Shown in pieces: positions 15,136 through 23,677 of a DNA stretch of 64,000 nucleotides. The position numbers were made by a program, and so were the translations under genes. Position 1 is the first letter of the stretch. Each line of letters starts with the position of its first letter. This DNA is from CAYMEK01 sp964389305 (GTDB taxonomy: Bacteria > Spirochaetota > Spirochaetia > SZUA-6 > DRHE01): positions 1-64,000 of the forward strand of contig CAYMEK010000006.1 of the NCBI GenBank assembly GCA_964389305.1, given 5' to 3'. The notes under the pieces are model-generated. The model made no database searches. It was given only the letters and a program-made list of their open reading frames with translations, and had not been told where the DNA came from.

Positions 15136-17235
15136 TCAACGCTCGCCCAGGAGCTTGACCATATAGATCTCGATATAACGAATAAAGTAGTCCTTACGCT
15201 TGATCCTGTCGAAGGACCGGTTGGCTGCCAGCTTTTCCGCCAGGGAGTGAATCCGTGCGGCATCAGGCGGGCTGATGCGAAACGTTCGCTTGATATTACG
15301 CAAGTAATCACGGATCATGGCGTTGACATCTTCCACCAGATTGGTCCTGGCTCGAGAATCATACAGGGGATTCCACTTCTCCATGAGCTCTTTCAGGGTC
15401 TCGGGTATTGTTTTTTGCGCACCAATGAAGTGAACTTTCAACTCATGCACGGCCTTTTTGTACGCTGCCAGCTGCTGGCTGGAGGCAGGCCGTAAAGTCG
15501 TGGATCCTACGGCCCCCGGCTGCTCGGTGGCGGAGCCGGCTCCCTGCGGAGCGGCCCGAGCCGCTCCCGAGGCGGCCGACCTGGTCTCTCCACCGCCACT
15601 GCGGGCTATTCCCTCCCCGGTTCCCTCTCTTGACTTCTTCACTCTCCTACCAATACCCCGGAACAGGTTCTTGAAGAAGTAGAAAATCCCCCGAAAAACC
15701 ATCAGGCGCCGCCAAATAGGAACATGCAGCTTGGCATCGTCGAGCAGCTCTTTCCTGGACACTCCCAAGATCTTGATCAACGGCTGAATACGGCCCAGTT
15801 TCACATCCAGCACACGGTCCATCGTTCTGGCCATATCGTAACTGATCTTCCCCTGCTCCTTGGCAAGATAGAGCAGGTTGTAGTTGAGCAGGGAATAGAG
15901 GAAAGGAGCCCGGTTCTTCAGGGTGATATCCAGGTCACCTGCAAACTCCTGGTCCCCGCTCATCGCCGGGACACGCCTGTTCTCCTTGATAAGCTTCACC
16001 CATTCTTCAACGTAGTAGTCCTTGATCTCCGAAGTTTTCTCGTGGAGCATCTTGACGAACAGCGGAACAAGCAAATCTCGGTGAATATAGTAGTCCTTGT
16101 TGTTCACGGTCTTCAGATGTACGAGCTCGGGAAGCGCCTGGTGACCCTCCGACTTGGTCCTGTTCTCAAGGAACTCCAAGAATAGATCCCGCGTGTTCTT
16201 GCGGATCAGGGGAAGGCCGCTCTGGTCTCTCAGGCTGTACAGGTCCTTCAGTGTATAGGCATAGGGGTACTTTCGAAACTGGTTCTCGAACTTCTTTGTC
16301 AACGTCTCTCTTTCGTTCTGCCTCTGCTGCTCGCCCCTGTAATGTACGTTGTAAAAACCTATGAGGTAAGCCGCCTGGCAATACCCCTGTTCTTCGAGGG
16401 TCTTGTCCGCCACCTCTTTGAACTCCTGGAGGATGAGATTTGCGAAATGCGCCCAGAAGCGAAAAGAGAAGTCCGACGGCTCCAGGAGTGTACCGACAGC
16501 CTTCCCCGGTTTTGTCATCACGGCGGTGATCATATCCCGCAAGCCCCGTTCGTTACCCCGCAACGCCGGATGGAGCCGGTGCATCACGTAGGTGGCGTTG
16601 TTGCGATCTCCGAGATAGACCCTCATCTTGAGCACGGCCAGCTCCATCAACTTCACTTCTACCAGATCCGAGCTGACCAACAGCGGCTTGATCAGCTCCG
16701 GGAACACCAGCCGCAGCAGTTTCGGCTCTTCTGTCTTCAGCTCCCCAAGGGCGGATACGAAATCCGTTTTAATATTGATCACCGTAACCAGGTGTTCGGG
16801 AATCGTTAGCTGCAGCTCTTCCTCCGAGGGAAAAGACCTCTCGGGCTTTTTTTCGATTTCCCCATATTCCCGGTGCAACGCTTCGAGATAGTAGCGGGGG
16901 AAAAAGATCCAACGCGTCTCCTGCCCCTCCTTCTCCAGGCTGCAGAGCTGGCGCTCGGCCAGGACCCTCAGATAGGTATCGACCATTCGCTGGGTGCGCT
17001 GGCTGAAATCTTCCATCTGGGGGAATTTGAACAGGTAACGGACGGAGTACAGCTTTACAAAGTTGTTGAACTCGTTGATATCGATCCTGGCGGTACGGTG
17101 ATTGAGGGTATATACCCTCAGAAGATGAAGCAGAGCTTGAGCATTGGGTTCCAGGCCTCCATTCTCATCGATCTCTTCGAGACTTTCCAGTGCCGATGCG
17201 CCTTGCGATTCTGAGGCCGTAGGATCGCCCATCAC
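15136..17235 (-). CDS. Conserved-looking hypothetical protein, 699 residues
   Basis: I do not recognise this protein. It is long, soluble and mostly helical, with many Leu/Lys/Glu residues, no signal peptide and no obvious transmembrane segment except a short hydrophobic-aromatic stretch near residue 530 (RGIFYFFKNLFRGIG). A low-complexity Gly/Ala/Ser linker (about residues 545-600) separates a large N-terminal part from a basic C-terminal helical part. It is the last gene of a minus-strand series that begins with CsgG-like envelope genes and includes threonine aldolase and mutM; the gap to mutM is 60 bases. The MMGDPTASES N-terminus offers two adjacent ATG codons. Confidence 0.8.
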   Translation of the reverse strand: MMGDPTASESQGASALESLEEIDENGGLEPNAQALLHLLRVYTLNHRTARIDINEFNNFVKLYSVRYLFKFPQMEDFSQRTQRMVDTYLRVLAERQLCSLEKEGQETRWIFFPRYYLEALHREYGEIEKKPERSFPSEEELQLTIPEHLVTVINIKTDFVSALGELKTEEPKLLRLVFPELIKPLLVSSDLVEVKLMELAVLKMRVYLGDRNNATYVMHRLHPALRGNERGLRDMITAVMTKPGKAVGTLLEPSDFSFRFWAHFANLILQEFKEVADKTLEEQGYCQAAYLIGFYNVHYRGEQQRQNERETLTKKFENQFRKYPYAYTLKDLYSLRDQSGLPLIRKNTRDLFLEFLENRTKSEGHQALPELVHLKTVNNKDYYIHRDLLVPLFVKMLHEKTSEIKDYYVEEWVKLIKENRRVPAMSGDQEFAGDLDITLKNRAPFLYSLLNYNLLYLAKEQGKISYDMARTMDRVLDVKLGRIQPLIKILGVSRKELLDDAKLHVPIWRRLMVFRGIFYFFKNLFRGIGRRVKKSREGTGEGIARSGGGETRSAASGAARAAPQGAGSATEQPGAVGSTTLRPASSQQLAAYKKAVHELKVHFIGAQKTIPETLKELMEKWNPLYDSRARTNLVEDVNAMIRDYLRNIKRTFRISPPDAARIHSLAEKLAANRSFDRIKRKDYFIRYIEIYMVKLLGER

Positions 17236-17295
17236 TAGAAAAGTACCATCAAACCGGAGATCTGTCCATAGATGGCACGCAGGCGTAACCTCCGA

Positions 17296-18114
17296 TTAGG
17301 ACCTCTGACAAATCGGACAAAAATAAGTACCCCGTCCGGCGACCTTGACCTTAGCGATCGGGGTTCCGCAGCGGGTACAAGGCCGGCCCTGCCGGTTGTA
17401 CACCCGCAGCTTATGCTGGTAGCTGCCCTGCTGGCCTTCCAGTCCCACATAGTCCGAAATCGATGTACCGCTTCCTTTGACTGCCAGGCGCAGCACCTTG
17501 CGCGTCGTACGCAGCAGCGAAGCTATCTCCTTGGGCGCCAGGGCGGAGACCGGACGCTGAGGGGAGATGGCCTCCCGGAAAAGGATTTCGTCGGTATAGA
17601 TGTTGCCAAGCCCGGCGATCACCGCCTGATCCAACAGTGCGGATTTTATGCTCCTTTTTGTCTTTCGAAAAGCCTCCTTAAGCCGGCGGCCCGTGATATC
17701 CAAGGCGTCGGGACCGAGCTTCTTTTGGATGAGGAATTGCTCGATTCCAGCCTCCAGGAGGAGCAGCCGGCCGAACTTGCGAACGTCCCTGAAGGCGATC
17801 TTGCGGCTGCGATCCTTCAGATAGATCTCCAGGTGGGTATGCTTGTCCACGGCGGCATTCCTGGGCAGCAACAGTAGCTGTCCTGTCATGCGCAGATGCA
17901 AGGCCAGGTGCAGCGAGCCGCTTAGACGTAGGAAAAGGTACTTCCCGTGCCTGCAGATATCTTCGATCGCCTTTCCCAGCACATCCCGGCTGAAGCTCTT
18001 GGGATCCGTTCCCAACACCGGCGGGAAATGGCAGCAGACGGACTCTATGCGCTCGCCCAGGATCTCGGCGCGCAGTCCACGAGCTAGATTTTCTACTTCG
18101 GGCAGCTCAGGCAT
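17296..18114 (-). CDS. mutM: Formamidopyrimidine-DNA glycosylase
   Basis: A 272-residue base-excision repair enzyme that removes 8-oxoguanine and formamidopyrimidines and cleaves the abasic site. The N-terminal MPELPEVE supplies the catalytic Pro2 and Glu3. HLRMTGQL, FRDVRKFGRL, GLGNIYTDEILF (helix-two-turn-helix) and a C-terminal zinc finger (PCTRCGTPIAKV...FCPIC, four cysteines) are all present, so the enzyme looks complete and functional. It sits between threonine aldolase (34-base gap) and the unknown 699-residue gene on the same strand. Confidence 0.97.
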   Translation of the reverse strand: MPELPEVENLARGLRAEILGERIESVCCHFPPVLGTDPKSFSRDVLGKAIEDICRHGKYLFLRLSGSLHLALHLRMTGQLLLLPRNAAVDKHTHLEIYLKDRSRKIAFRDVRKFGRLLLLEAGIEQFLIQKKLGPDALDITGRRLKEAFRKTKRSIKSALLDQAVIAGLGNIYTDEILFREAISPQRPVSALAPKEIASLLRTTRKVLRLAVKGSGTSISDYVGLEGQQGSYQHKLRVYNRQGRPCTRCGTPIAKVKVAGRGTYFCPICQRS

Positions 18115-18148
18115 GGTTTGACAACGACCGGCCGGTTTCTTGCTCCGG

Positions 18149-19198
18149 TCAATCGACTCTGGCTGCTGCCTGTTCGATTATTCTGCCGGCCTTCTCCACC
18201 GCCTCCGGACTGACATCATGGTGAGTCACGAAACGGATCCAGCCTTGATCGGGGGGATTAACAGTCACCCCGCCCCTTGCCAGCTCCTGGACCAGGCGGA
18301 GCTCTCGGCCGGCAGGTGAGGAGTCCCGGTATCGTACAAAAAACATGTTGATCTTTACCGTCTCGGGTCGAACAACGAATCGGCCGTCTTTGCGAAATAG
18401 CTCGGCCAGGATTTCCGCCTTTTCCCGGTCTTCGGGCAGCCGCTGCCTCATTCGCGTCAGCGCAACCAGGCCGGCCGCCGCCAGCACTCCGGCCTGCCGC
18501 ATAGCGCCGCCCATCAGCTTCCGCTTCCTGCGGGCCCGGCCGATCAGCTCCCCGCTGCCGGCCAAAAGCGATCCCACCGGAGCGCAAAGACCCTTGGAGA
18601 GACAGAACATGATCGAGTCCGCCGCCCCGGCGATGCGGGGGGCGTCGACCCCGAGATAGTAGGCGGCGTTGAACAGGCGGGCTCCATCGAGGTGCACCGG
18701 GATTTCCAGCTTGCGAGCTTCCTCGGCAATACGCTCGAGGATATCTACCGGCATAACCTCCCCGCTGCCGAGAGCATTCTCCAGCGCTACCAGCTCGGTT
18801 CTGGGTTCGTGCATATCCCGCCCTTCACGGATAACAGGCGCTATTTCTTCCCAGACCAGGTAGGCCCCTCGCGGGGCAATGGTACGTAGCTGCACGCCGG
18901 CAATCACCGCCGAAGCGCCGGCTTCATGCCGTACGATATGGCTGTGATCGCAAAGCACCACCTCGCTTCCCCGCACGCAGTGGGTAAACAGGGCAAGCTG
19001 GTTGCCGAACGTTCCCGAGGGCACAAACAGCGCAGCCTCCTTTCCTACCAGCTCGGCGGCCAGGGCTTCCAGCTTATTGACCGTGGGATCTTCGCCGTAT
19101 ACGTCGTCTCCCACCTCCGCTTCGTACATGGCCTTACGCATCTCCTCGGTAGGCCTGGTTACCGTGTCCGAACGCAGATCTATCATCGTAACGCTCAT
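18149..19198 (-). CDS. ltaE: Low-specificity threonine aldolase
   Basis: A 349-residue PLP enzyme (fold type I) that cleaves threonine or allo-threonine to glycine and acetaldehyde. Characteristic features are MIDLRSDTVTRPTEEMR at the start, VGDDVYGEDPTVNKLE, VPSGTFGNQLAL, VHLDGARLFNAAYYLG and the PLP-lysine segment MFCLSKGLCAPVGSLLAG (Lys in SKG). KRKLMGGAMRQAG follows. Its ATG overlaps the stop of the coiled-coil gene by four bases (ATGA), so translation is coupled to it. The role is probably glycine supply. Confidence 0.95.
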   Translation of the reverse strand: MSVTMIDLRSDTVTRPTEEMRKAMYEAEVGDDVYGEDPTVNKLEALAAELVGKEAALFVPSGTFGNQLALFTHCVRGSEVVLCDHSHIVRHEAGASAVIAGVQLRTIAPRGAYLVWEEIAPVIREGRDMHEPRTELVALENALGSGEVMPVDILERIAEEARKLEIPVHLDGARLFNAAYYLGVDAPRIAGAADSIMFCLSKGLCAPVGSLLAGSGELIGRARRKRKLMGGAMRQAGVLAAAGLVALTRMRQRLPEDREKAEILAELFRKDGRFVVRPETVKINMFFVRYRDSSPAGRELRLVQELARGGVTVNPPDQGWIRFVTHHDVSPEAVEKAGRIIEQAAARVD

Positions 19199-20370
19199 TT
19201 CTGCCCCTCTCCCCGCTCCTGTTCTCTGGAGATCTTGAGCAGGCTCTGCTCGGAACCCCGTATTTTTATAAGCCTGTTGATCTCGTTCTCGCCCTCTGCC
19301 ACCTGCGCCTTCAAGGTATCGATCTCCCCTCTGCGCAGTCGCACCTCTTCTTCCAGCCTGGCGATACGCTGGTTGAGATTACGGGCCTGGCGCTGCAGGT
19401 TGTCTATGAGGACGGCCGCCTCTATCCTCTCGATCTGTTTGGCACTCCGTTTCTTGATTTCCTCGCAGATCTCGATCTGTTTCAAAGCTCGAGCCACTTC
19501 CGCATCGTCACTGAAACGCTCGGCAGGCTGGGAGCGGAACAGGCTGCCGAACCCCTCGAAGGCATCCTCCAGCTCTTCTTCGATGCGCTGGATGCCGAGC
19601 TCGATCTCGCGGACCCGCTTTTGGTGGGACCTGTCCGCACCGAGTTCTTTGAGCTCGTTCCATATTCTCTCCTGCGCGTTTCTCAGCTTGCTCAACTCCT
19701 GCTTGAGAGCGTTGATTTTCCTGTCGTTGTCCTTGTATGGACCTAAAACACGGTCCAGCCCACTGCTTCTCAGCTCGGCTCCGAACTGGGACTCACAGAG
19801 CCTTTTCCCCGCCTCTCGATAGGTTTTTCCGATCGCCTTTCTCTTCAACGAGACAATGCCCTTCAGATATAGTGACCGTCCGGTCTCTCGGAATATCCTG
19901 AAGAAGTTGCCGTCTTTTCCGTGGCTCTGGAGCTTCGAATACTCCGATTCCAGCTCGGTAAGCTCCTGTTCCTGTTTTATCAAGGGCTCGAACAGATCGC
20001 TATACTCATTTCCACCCGAAGAAAGGCTTTTATAGGCCTCGAAAGCCGCTCTCCCTATTTCTTCACAAATCGCCTGATTCGCCTCCTCCAACCCCGCGAT
20101 CTGCTGCTTCTTCTCGCTTGTTTCCTGCTCCAGCTCTTCATTTCGACTCACGCACTGCAGGATCCGCTTGACCTGCTGCCGGCTTTTAGGCAACCGGCCG
20201 CGAAGATCCTGGATCCTGCCGTACAGGTCCGACATCTCGGTTGCGCTGAAAGCGCCCTGCTCCTGATAGGACAGATACTCTCCCAGCTTTTGCAACTGGG
20301 TGCGGATCTCCGCCGAGCTGCGCTGAATCCTGCGCTCCAGCTCTTCTATGCTCTTTTTATAAGCATCCAT
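19195..20370 (-). CDS. Coiled-coil protein of unknown function
   Basis: A 391-residue protein rich in Glu, Arg, Gln and Leu in heptad-like runs: two long coiled-coil stretches at roughly residues 1-125 and 230-385 flank a more globular middle (about residues 145-225, including SLYLKGIVSLKRKAIGKTYREA). There is no signal peptide and no membrane segment, so it should be cytoplasmic. It lies 13 bases after the VWA gene, with a GAGGAA element upstream of its ATG, and overlaps ltaE by four bases. The coupling to the VWA/CsgG genes suggests a structural or scaffolding role for that group, which is an inference only. Confidence 0.82.
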   Translation of the reverse strand: MDAYKKSIEELERRIQRSSAEIRTQLQKLGEYLSYQEQGAFSATEMSDLYGRIQDLRGRLPKSRQQVKRILQCVSRNEELEQETSEKKQQIAGLEEANQAICEEIGRAAFEAYKSLSSGGNEYSDLFEPLIKQEQELTELESEYSKLQSHGKDGNFFRIFRETGRSLYLKGIVSLKRKAIGKTYREAGKRLCESQFGAELRSSGLDRVLGPYKDNDRKINALKQELSKLRNAQERIWNELKELGADRSHQKRVREIELGIQRIEEELEDAFEGFGSLFRSQPAERFSDDAEVARALKQIEICEEIKKRSAKQIERIEAAVLIDNLQRQARNLNQRIARLEEEVRLRRGEIDTLKAQVAEGENEINRLIKIRGSEQSLLKISREQERGEGQK

Positions 20371-20383
20371 GCGCTCTTGTTCC

Positions 20384-22225
20384 TCAAGTCTCGAGGCCGA
20401 GCTTCTTGTCGATAACCGCTTTGGTGACGCTCAAGACCTCCCCGGTTTGAACGCGCATCAGCTTCAGGAAAAGCTCATAGCCCCCCGTATTGGAATACAA
20501 TGTACCGGCAATGAGCAGCTCTGCGCCGAGCAGGGATCCGACCTGCACCGCAGCCTGCCCCTCGGCCAGATCGGAGAGCTGAAGCTCCAGCTCCTCGAGA
20601 ACACTCTGCAGATCCTTTCGCTCCACAATCCGGAATGTCTCCCGGAATGCCTTGTCCTGGCTGAAGCTCAAGGTAAGCTGCTCGGTGAAGTACTCCGAGT
20701 TCAAGGACAGCTCCTCCTGTGCCGGGTTCAAGGGCAGCACCGCAGCCGGAGTACCTTTTGGAATACGAAAAGTGGAATAATCTACGAGCTGCGAAATGGC
20801 CATGGTAAAAAGCTTGTTCAGCGTCTCCTCCCTTTTTTCCCCGCCGATCTTCCGGGCCGCGAAGTACTCCTCCTCTTCTTCGATCGGCTGGTCCGTCACG
20901 TGGGACAGCTCTTCCTTGGCAAAGCGAATAATGATCGCCTCGAGCTTGTCGGTTTGATAATTGGCTCCAGTGTGGTGGCTCACGCTGCCCGGGGCTCCAC
21001 CTTCGCTCTCTCCGGTCTCTCCATAGGTCAGGAAGATGTACTTCGCTGCGCTATACTGGGCTATCTGGCGCAGCACAACCTCCCCCATCAGGTCCAGCCC
21101 TCCCGTACCCACGCCAAAGATTTTTATCCCACCGGCCCTGGCATCCCGAACAGCCTGGGCATACGTGTATTGCTGACGGTAATCGAGATGCGGAGGAGCG
21201 TCGGTGATGATGAAAGCCAGCCGCACGCCATTGCGGTTCCACGGGAGGCCCATTGCCTGCTCGAGGGCTGCCTGCAGATCTTCAGGCGTATCACCGCCCC
21301 CGGAGGCCTGCACCCGGTCCAGGGCCCTCTGGAAGACCTGCAGGTCATGGGTGAACGGGACGACGTGGGTCACATATTCGTCTCCACGATCCTTGTACAG
21401 AACCATGCCGAAGCGTACTGAGGGCCTGGAGGAGAGGGAGTCAAGATTGAGGTTTATAAGCTCGATGGTGGCCTTGAGTCTCTGGATCTCCTCCCCCATG
21501 CTGCCCGTGGTGTCCAGAATGAACAGCAGATCCAGAGGTATGTTGGTCATGGCTGTGCGCGGAAAGTCGAAGGCTACCTGGATCTCCCGGCGGCCGAAGC
21601 GATCGAGCACAATATCCTTTCGCCGCTGGTTGTAGGTAACGGAAACCGAGTATGTTCGGTGCTCCCCATGCTCGGAGGGAAAGAAAAGGAAGCTTCCATC
21701 TGCATAACTCTTCCCCCTGCAGAGGACCTCTCCGTCTTGTCCGGACACGACCACCTCGGCATTGGGAACGGATTTGAGCTCGCTATCAAGAACCTTGAGG
21801 ACAATGCGCTCTTCCACCGGTATAGGAATATGGCTGACCTGGGAAGCATAGGTATTGAGAAACTCAATAAAGTAATTGAATTGCCTGTTGTCGTCAGCGA
21901 AGCCCGCTTTGAGTCCCGAGGCACGTTGTCGGAGCGCCGAGGGGGCCGACGAGGCCGCAGAGGCGGCAGCCTCGTCTGCCGTAGCGCCTTCGGTCAACCC
22001 TGCCGCCTCCTCCCCTTCGCTTCGCAGAGTTTTTTCGTCTTCCGCAACAGAACTCTCCCGTTTCGCCGCTGCCTCCGGCGCTTCGGCTTTATCGCTGGGT
22101 GCGAAAGCCTCCGCTTCGGCAGGCTCAAATGGCCCGGCAGACTCTCTCTCTGCCATCCCCATGCAGGACAGGATGCTCAGCAGCAGTACGGCAACAATCG
22201 AAACAACAACCGCTTTTCCTTTCAT
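20384..22225 (-). CDS. VWA-domain lipoprotein with C-terminal CsgG-like domain
   Basis: The start at ATG 22225 is preceded by AGGAGGAG, and the N-terminus is a lipoprotein-like signal peptide with possible lipidation at Cys21 (SILSC). Residues 25-105 are a low-complexity Ala/Glu linker. Residues about 140-220 look like a beta-rich carboxypeptidase-regulatory-like domain. A von Willebrand A domain follows, with the MIDAS variant DTTGSMG at Asp238, TPEDLQ for the Thr site and FIITDAPPH. The last 150 residues (IVERKDLQSVLEELELQLSD, VGSLLGAELLIAGTLY) match the CsgG/FlgO-type domain also seen in the two upstream genes. A surface or periplasmic metal-dependent adhesion or assembly role is plausible. 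The frame is open back to 22345, but the strong ribosome-binding site decides the start. Confidence 0.85.
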   Translation of the reverse strand: MKGKAVVVSIVAVLLLSILSCMGMAERESAGPFEPAEAEAFAPSDKAEAPEAAAKRESSVAEDEKTLRSEGEEAAGLTEGATADEAAASAASSAPSALRQRASGLKAGFADDNRQFNYFIEFLNTYASQVSHIPIPVEERIVLKVLDSELKSVPNAEVVVSGQDGEVLCRGKSYADGSFLFFPSEHGEHRTYSVSVTYNQRRKDIVLDRFGRREIQVAFDFPRTAMTNIPLDLLFILDTTGSMGEEIQRLKATIELINLNLDSLSSRPSVRFGMVLYKDRGDEYVTHVVPFTHDLQVFQRALDRVQASGGGDTPEDLQAALEQAMGLPWNRNGVRLAFIITDAPPHLDYRQQYTYAQAVRDARAGGIKIFGVGTGGLDLMGEVVLRQIAQYSAAKYIFLTYGETGESEGGAPGSVSHHTGANYQTDKLEAIIIRFAKEELSHVTDQPIEEEEEYFAARKIGGEKREETLNKLFTMAISQLVDYSTFRIPKGTPAAVLPLNPAQEELSLNSEYFTEQLTLSFSQDKAFRETFRIVERKDLQSVLEELELQLSDLAEGQAAVQVGSLLGAELLIAGTLYSNTGGYELFLKLMRVQTGEVLSVTKAVIDKKLGLET

Positions 22226-22343
22226 GCTCTCCTCCTGTGCTATGCACTCGCCGTCGCTGCAGGCGGGCCGGCGGGTGTGCGAAGCAACAGTCATTACCAG
22301 TAGCATAGCCAAAAACGGCCGGAAGATGTAGAGCCACAGTCGC

Positions 22344-22377
22344 AAAAAATGGCCTCCCGGCGCCGAGATGACCAGAG
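22344..22377 (-). terminator. Candidate intrinsic terminator between CsgG-like and VWA genes
   Basis: On the minus strand a GC-rich imperfect hairpin around GGCGCCGGGAGGCC is followed directly by a run of six T (A at 22344-22349 on the plus strand). It lies in the 243-base gap between the stop at 22469 and the VWA start. The gap holds no other recognisable feature. The stem is imperfect, so this is tentative. Confidence 0.38.
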
Positions 22378-22468
22378 GTTGCCTGCTGCTGTTTAGAGGG
22401 AGCGAAGCTTTTCTTCGGAGTGTCCGAGGCGGGAATGACCCAGAGCGCTTCGACGGCCGTGGGAGGCT

Positions 22469-23677
22469 TCAGCGAAACATGTTTTGCTCTATATCCCGCC
22501 GCCAGATTTCGTAGCTAATCTCGCTGGAGTTAGCATCCAGTTTCAGCTCGACCTTGCCGACTACCTCGCGGACCGCCCGCCTCGCATTCAAAGGCCCCGA
22601 CAGGTCGAAATGAAGAACCTGATTTTCATAGTGAAGCTCGACCTTGTACAACAGGTTTTCACCGCGGCGTCCTAACTCTACGATCAGCGTGATGGGTACC
22701 CTCTTCGCTTCGCGGTCTACAAACGATGCATCCCGTTCGAGTCGAAGGCTACTCCCCTCCTCCAACTCGCTGAGGCGAACATCCTCACGCACAAGCTGCT
22801 GCAGCTCGTAGATAATCTCGTTGAAGTGACGGGCGTTGGCACGGATCACAGTCCGCTTGCCCGGTTCAACCTGGACTTCGCTCTCCCAGTCGTGGAAGCT
22901 GATCGCAGGGGATTTTACCACGCCGAATCCGCCAAGGTGGATACGCAGCCGGTGTGTTCCGGGCGGCAGGCTATCGATCTCGAACGGGACGCGCGGATCG
23001 CCGGTGGTATAGCCCACAAAGCCCCCATCCACGAAGATCTCGGCATCGATGAGATGAGAGAAAAGCTGGACCGAACCGGGTTTCTCATCCTGGAGAGAGA
23101 TAATCGACCGATCGTGGCGCTCCGATTGAAGGACCACCTCCCTACCGGTCAAACGGAAGATAATCTTTTCGGCGATGACGTGAAGGGTGTTCTCGCTGGC
23201 CCCGCGTTCCGAAAAGGTCAGGCTACGGGCGTCGACCACGTCGAGCAGACGGATGGTGATCAGCACGTCCTTGCCCAGAAACACATATTCACCGCGCAGG
23301 AGGTAGTCAGCACCGAGGATTCTTCCCACCTCCATGGCCTTGTTCTGATCCTCCGCCAGAGCACCTAGCTGAAGCTCCTGTTCTTTCAGGATGTCGTCCA
23401 GGTCGCTGCGGTTCACGACTTCGATATCTTCGGCGCTGGAAAGATCGAACAGCAACAGGCCCCGAATAATTCCTTCAAGGTAGTCGTAGCGCGGATTAGC
23501 GCTAAGATTGTCTATATTTAAAAATGCAATATGGACTGGGATGGCCTGGCCGACGGCTGCTGAACCCGCGAGCATGACAGCCACGGCGGTGACAACTGCA
23601 GCCAAGGGGCGCTTGTGTCTGATCTTCCCCAGCGGGCGGCGAGTCAATTCCACTCGAGCCCGTCCCGCATCTACCAT
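22469..23677 (-). CDS. Exported CsgG-like protein with PEGA domain
   Basis: A 402-residue protein with an N-terminal signal segment (AAVVTAVAVMLAGSAAVGQA, likely cleaved after AVGQA). Residues about 45-190 form a CsgG/FlgO-like domain: VHIAFLNIDNLS, IEVVNRSDLDDILKEQELQL and AMEVGRILGADYLLRGEYV. A PEGA domain follows (about residues 205-265; DAEIFVDGGFVGYT, FEIDSLPPGTHRLRIHLGGF). The remaining C-terminal part is beta-rich and unrecognised. Its start overlaps the end of the upstream CsgG-like gene by seven bases. CsgG relatives form or serve outer-membrane secretion and lipoprotein complexes; the substrate here is unknown. Confidence 0.83.
   Translation of the reverse strand: MVDAGRARVELTRRPLGKIRHKRPLAAVVTAVAVMLAGSAAVGQAIPVHIAFLNIDNLSANPRYDYLEGIIRGLLLFDLSSAEDIEVVNRSDLDDILKEQELQLGALAEDQNKAMEVGRILGADYLLRGEYVFLGKDVLITIRLLDVVDARSLTFSERGASENTLHVIAEKIIFRLTGREVVLQSERHDRSIISLQDEKPGSVQLFSHLIDAEIFVDGGFVGYTTGDPRVPFEIDSLPPGTHRLRIHLGGFGVVKSPAISFHDWESEVQVEPGKRTVIRANARHFNEIIYELQQLVREDVRLSELEEGSSLRLERDASFVDREAKRVPITLIVELGRRGENLLYKVELHYENQVLHFDLSGPLNARRAVREVVGKVELKLDANSSEISYEIWRRDIEQNMFR

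Noticed and set aside
20369..21421. 350-codon plus-strand frame opposite the VWA gene
   Set aside because: The minus-strand protein has VWA and CsgG-like motifs and a strong ribosome-binding site; the plus frame is a shadow.
22226..22345. N-terminal extension of the VWA protein, or a separate small hydrophobic protein
   Set aside because: AGGAGGAG and a lipoprotein signal peptide at 22225 fix the start; the extension has no ribosome-binding site and overlaps a possible terminator.
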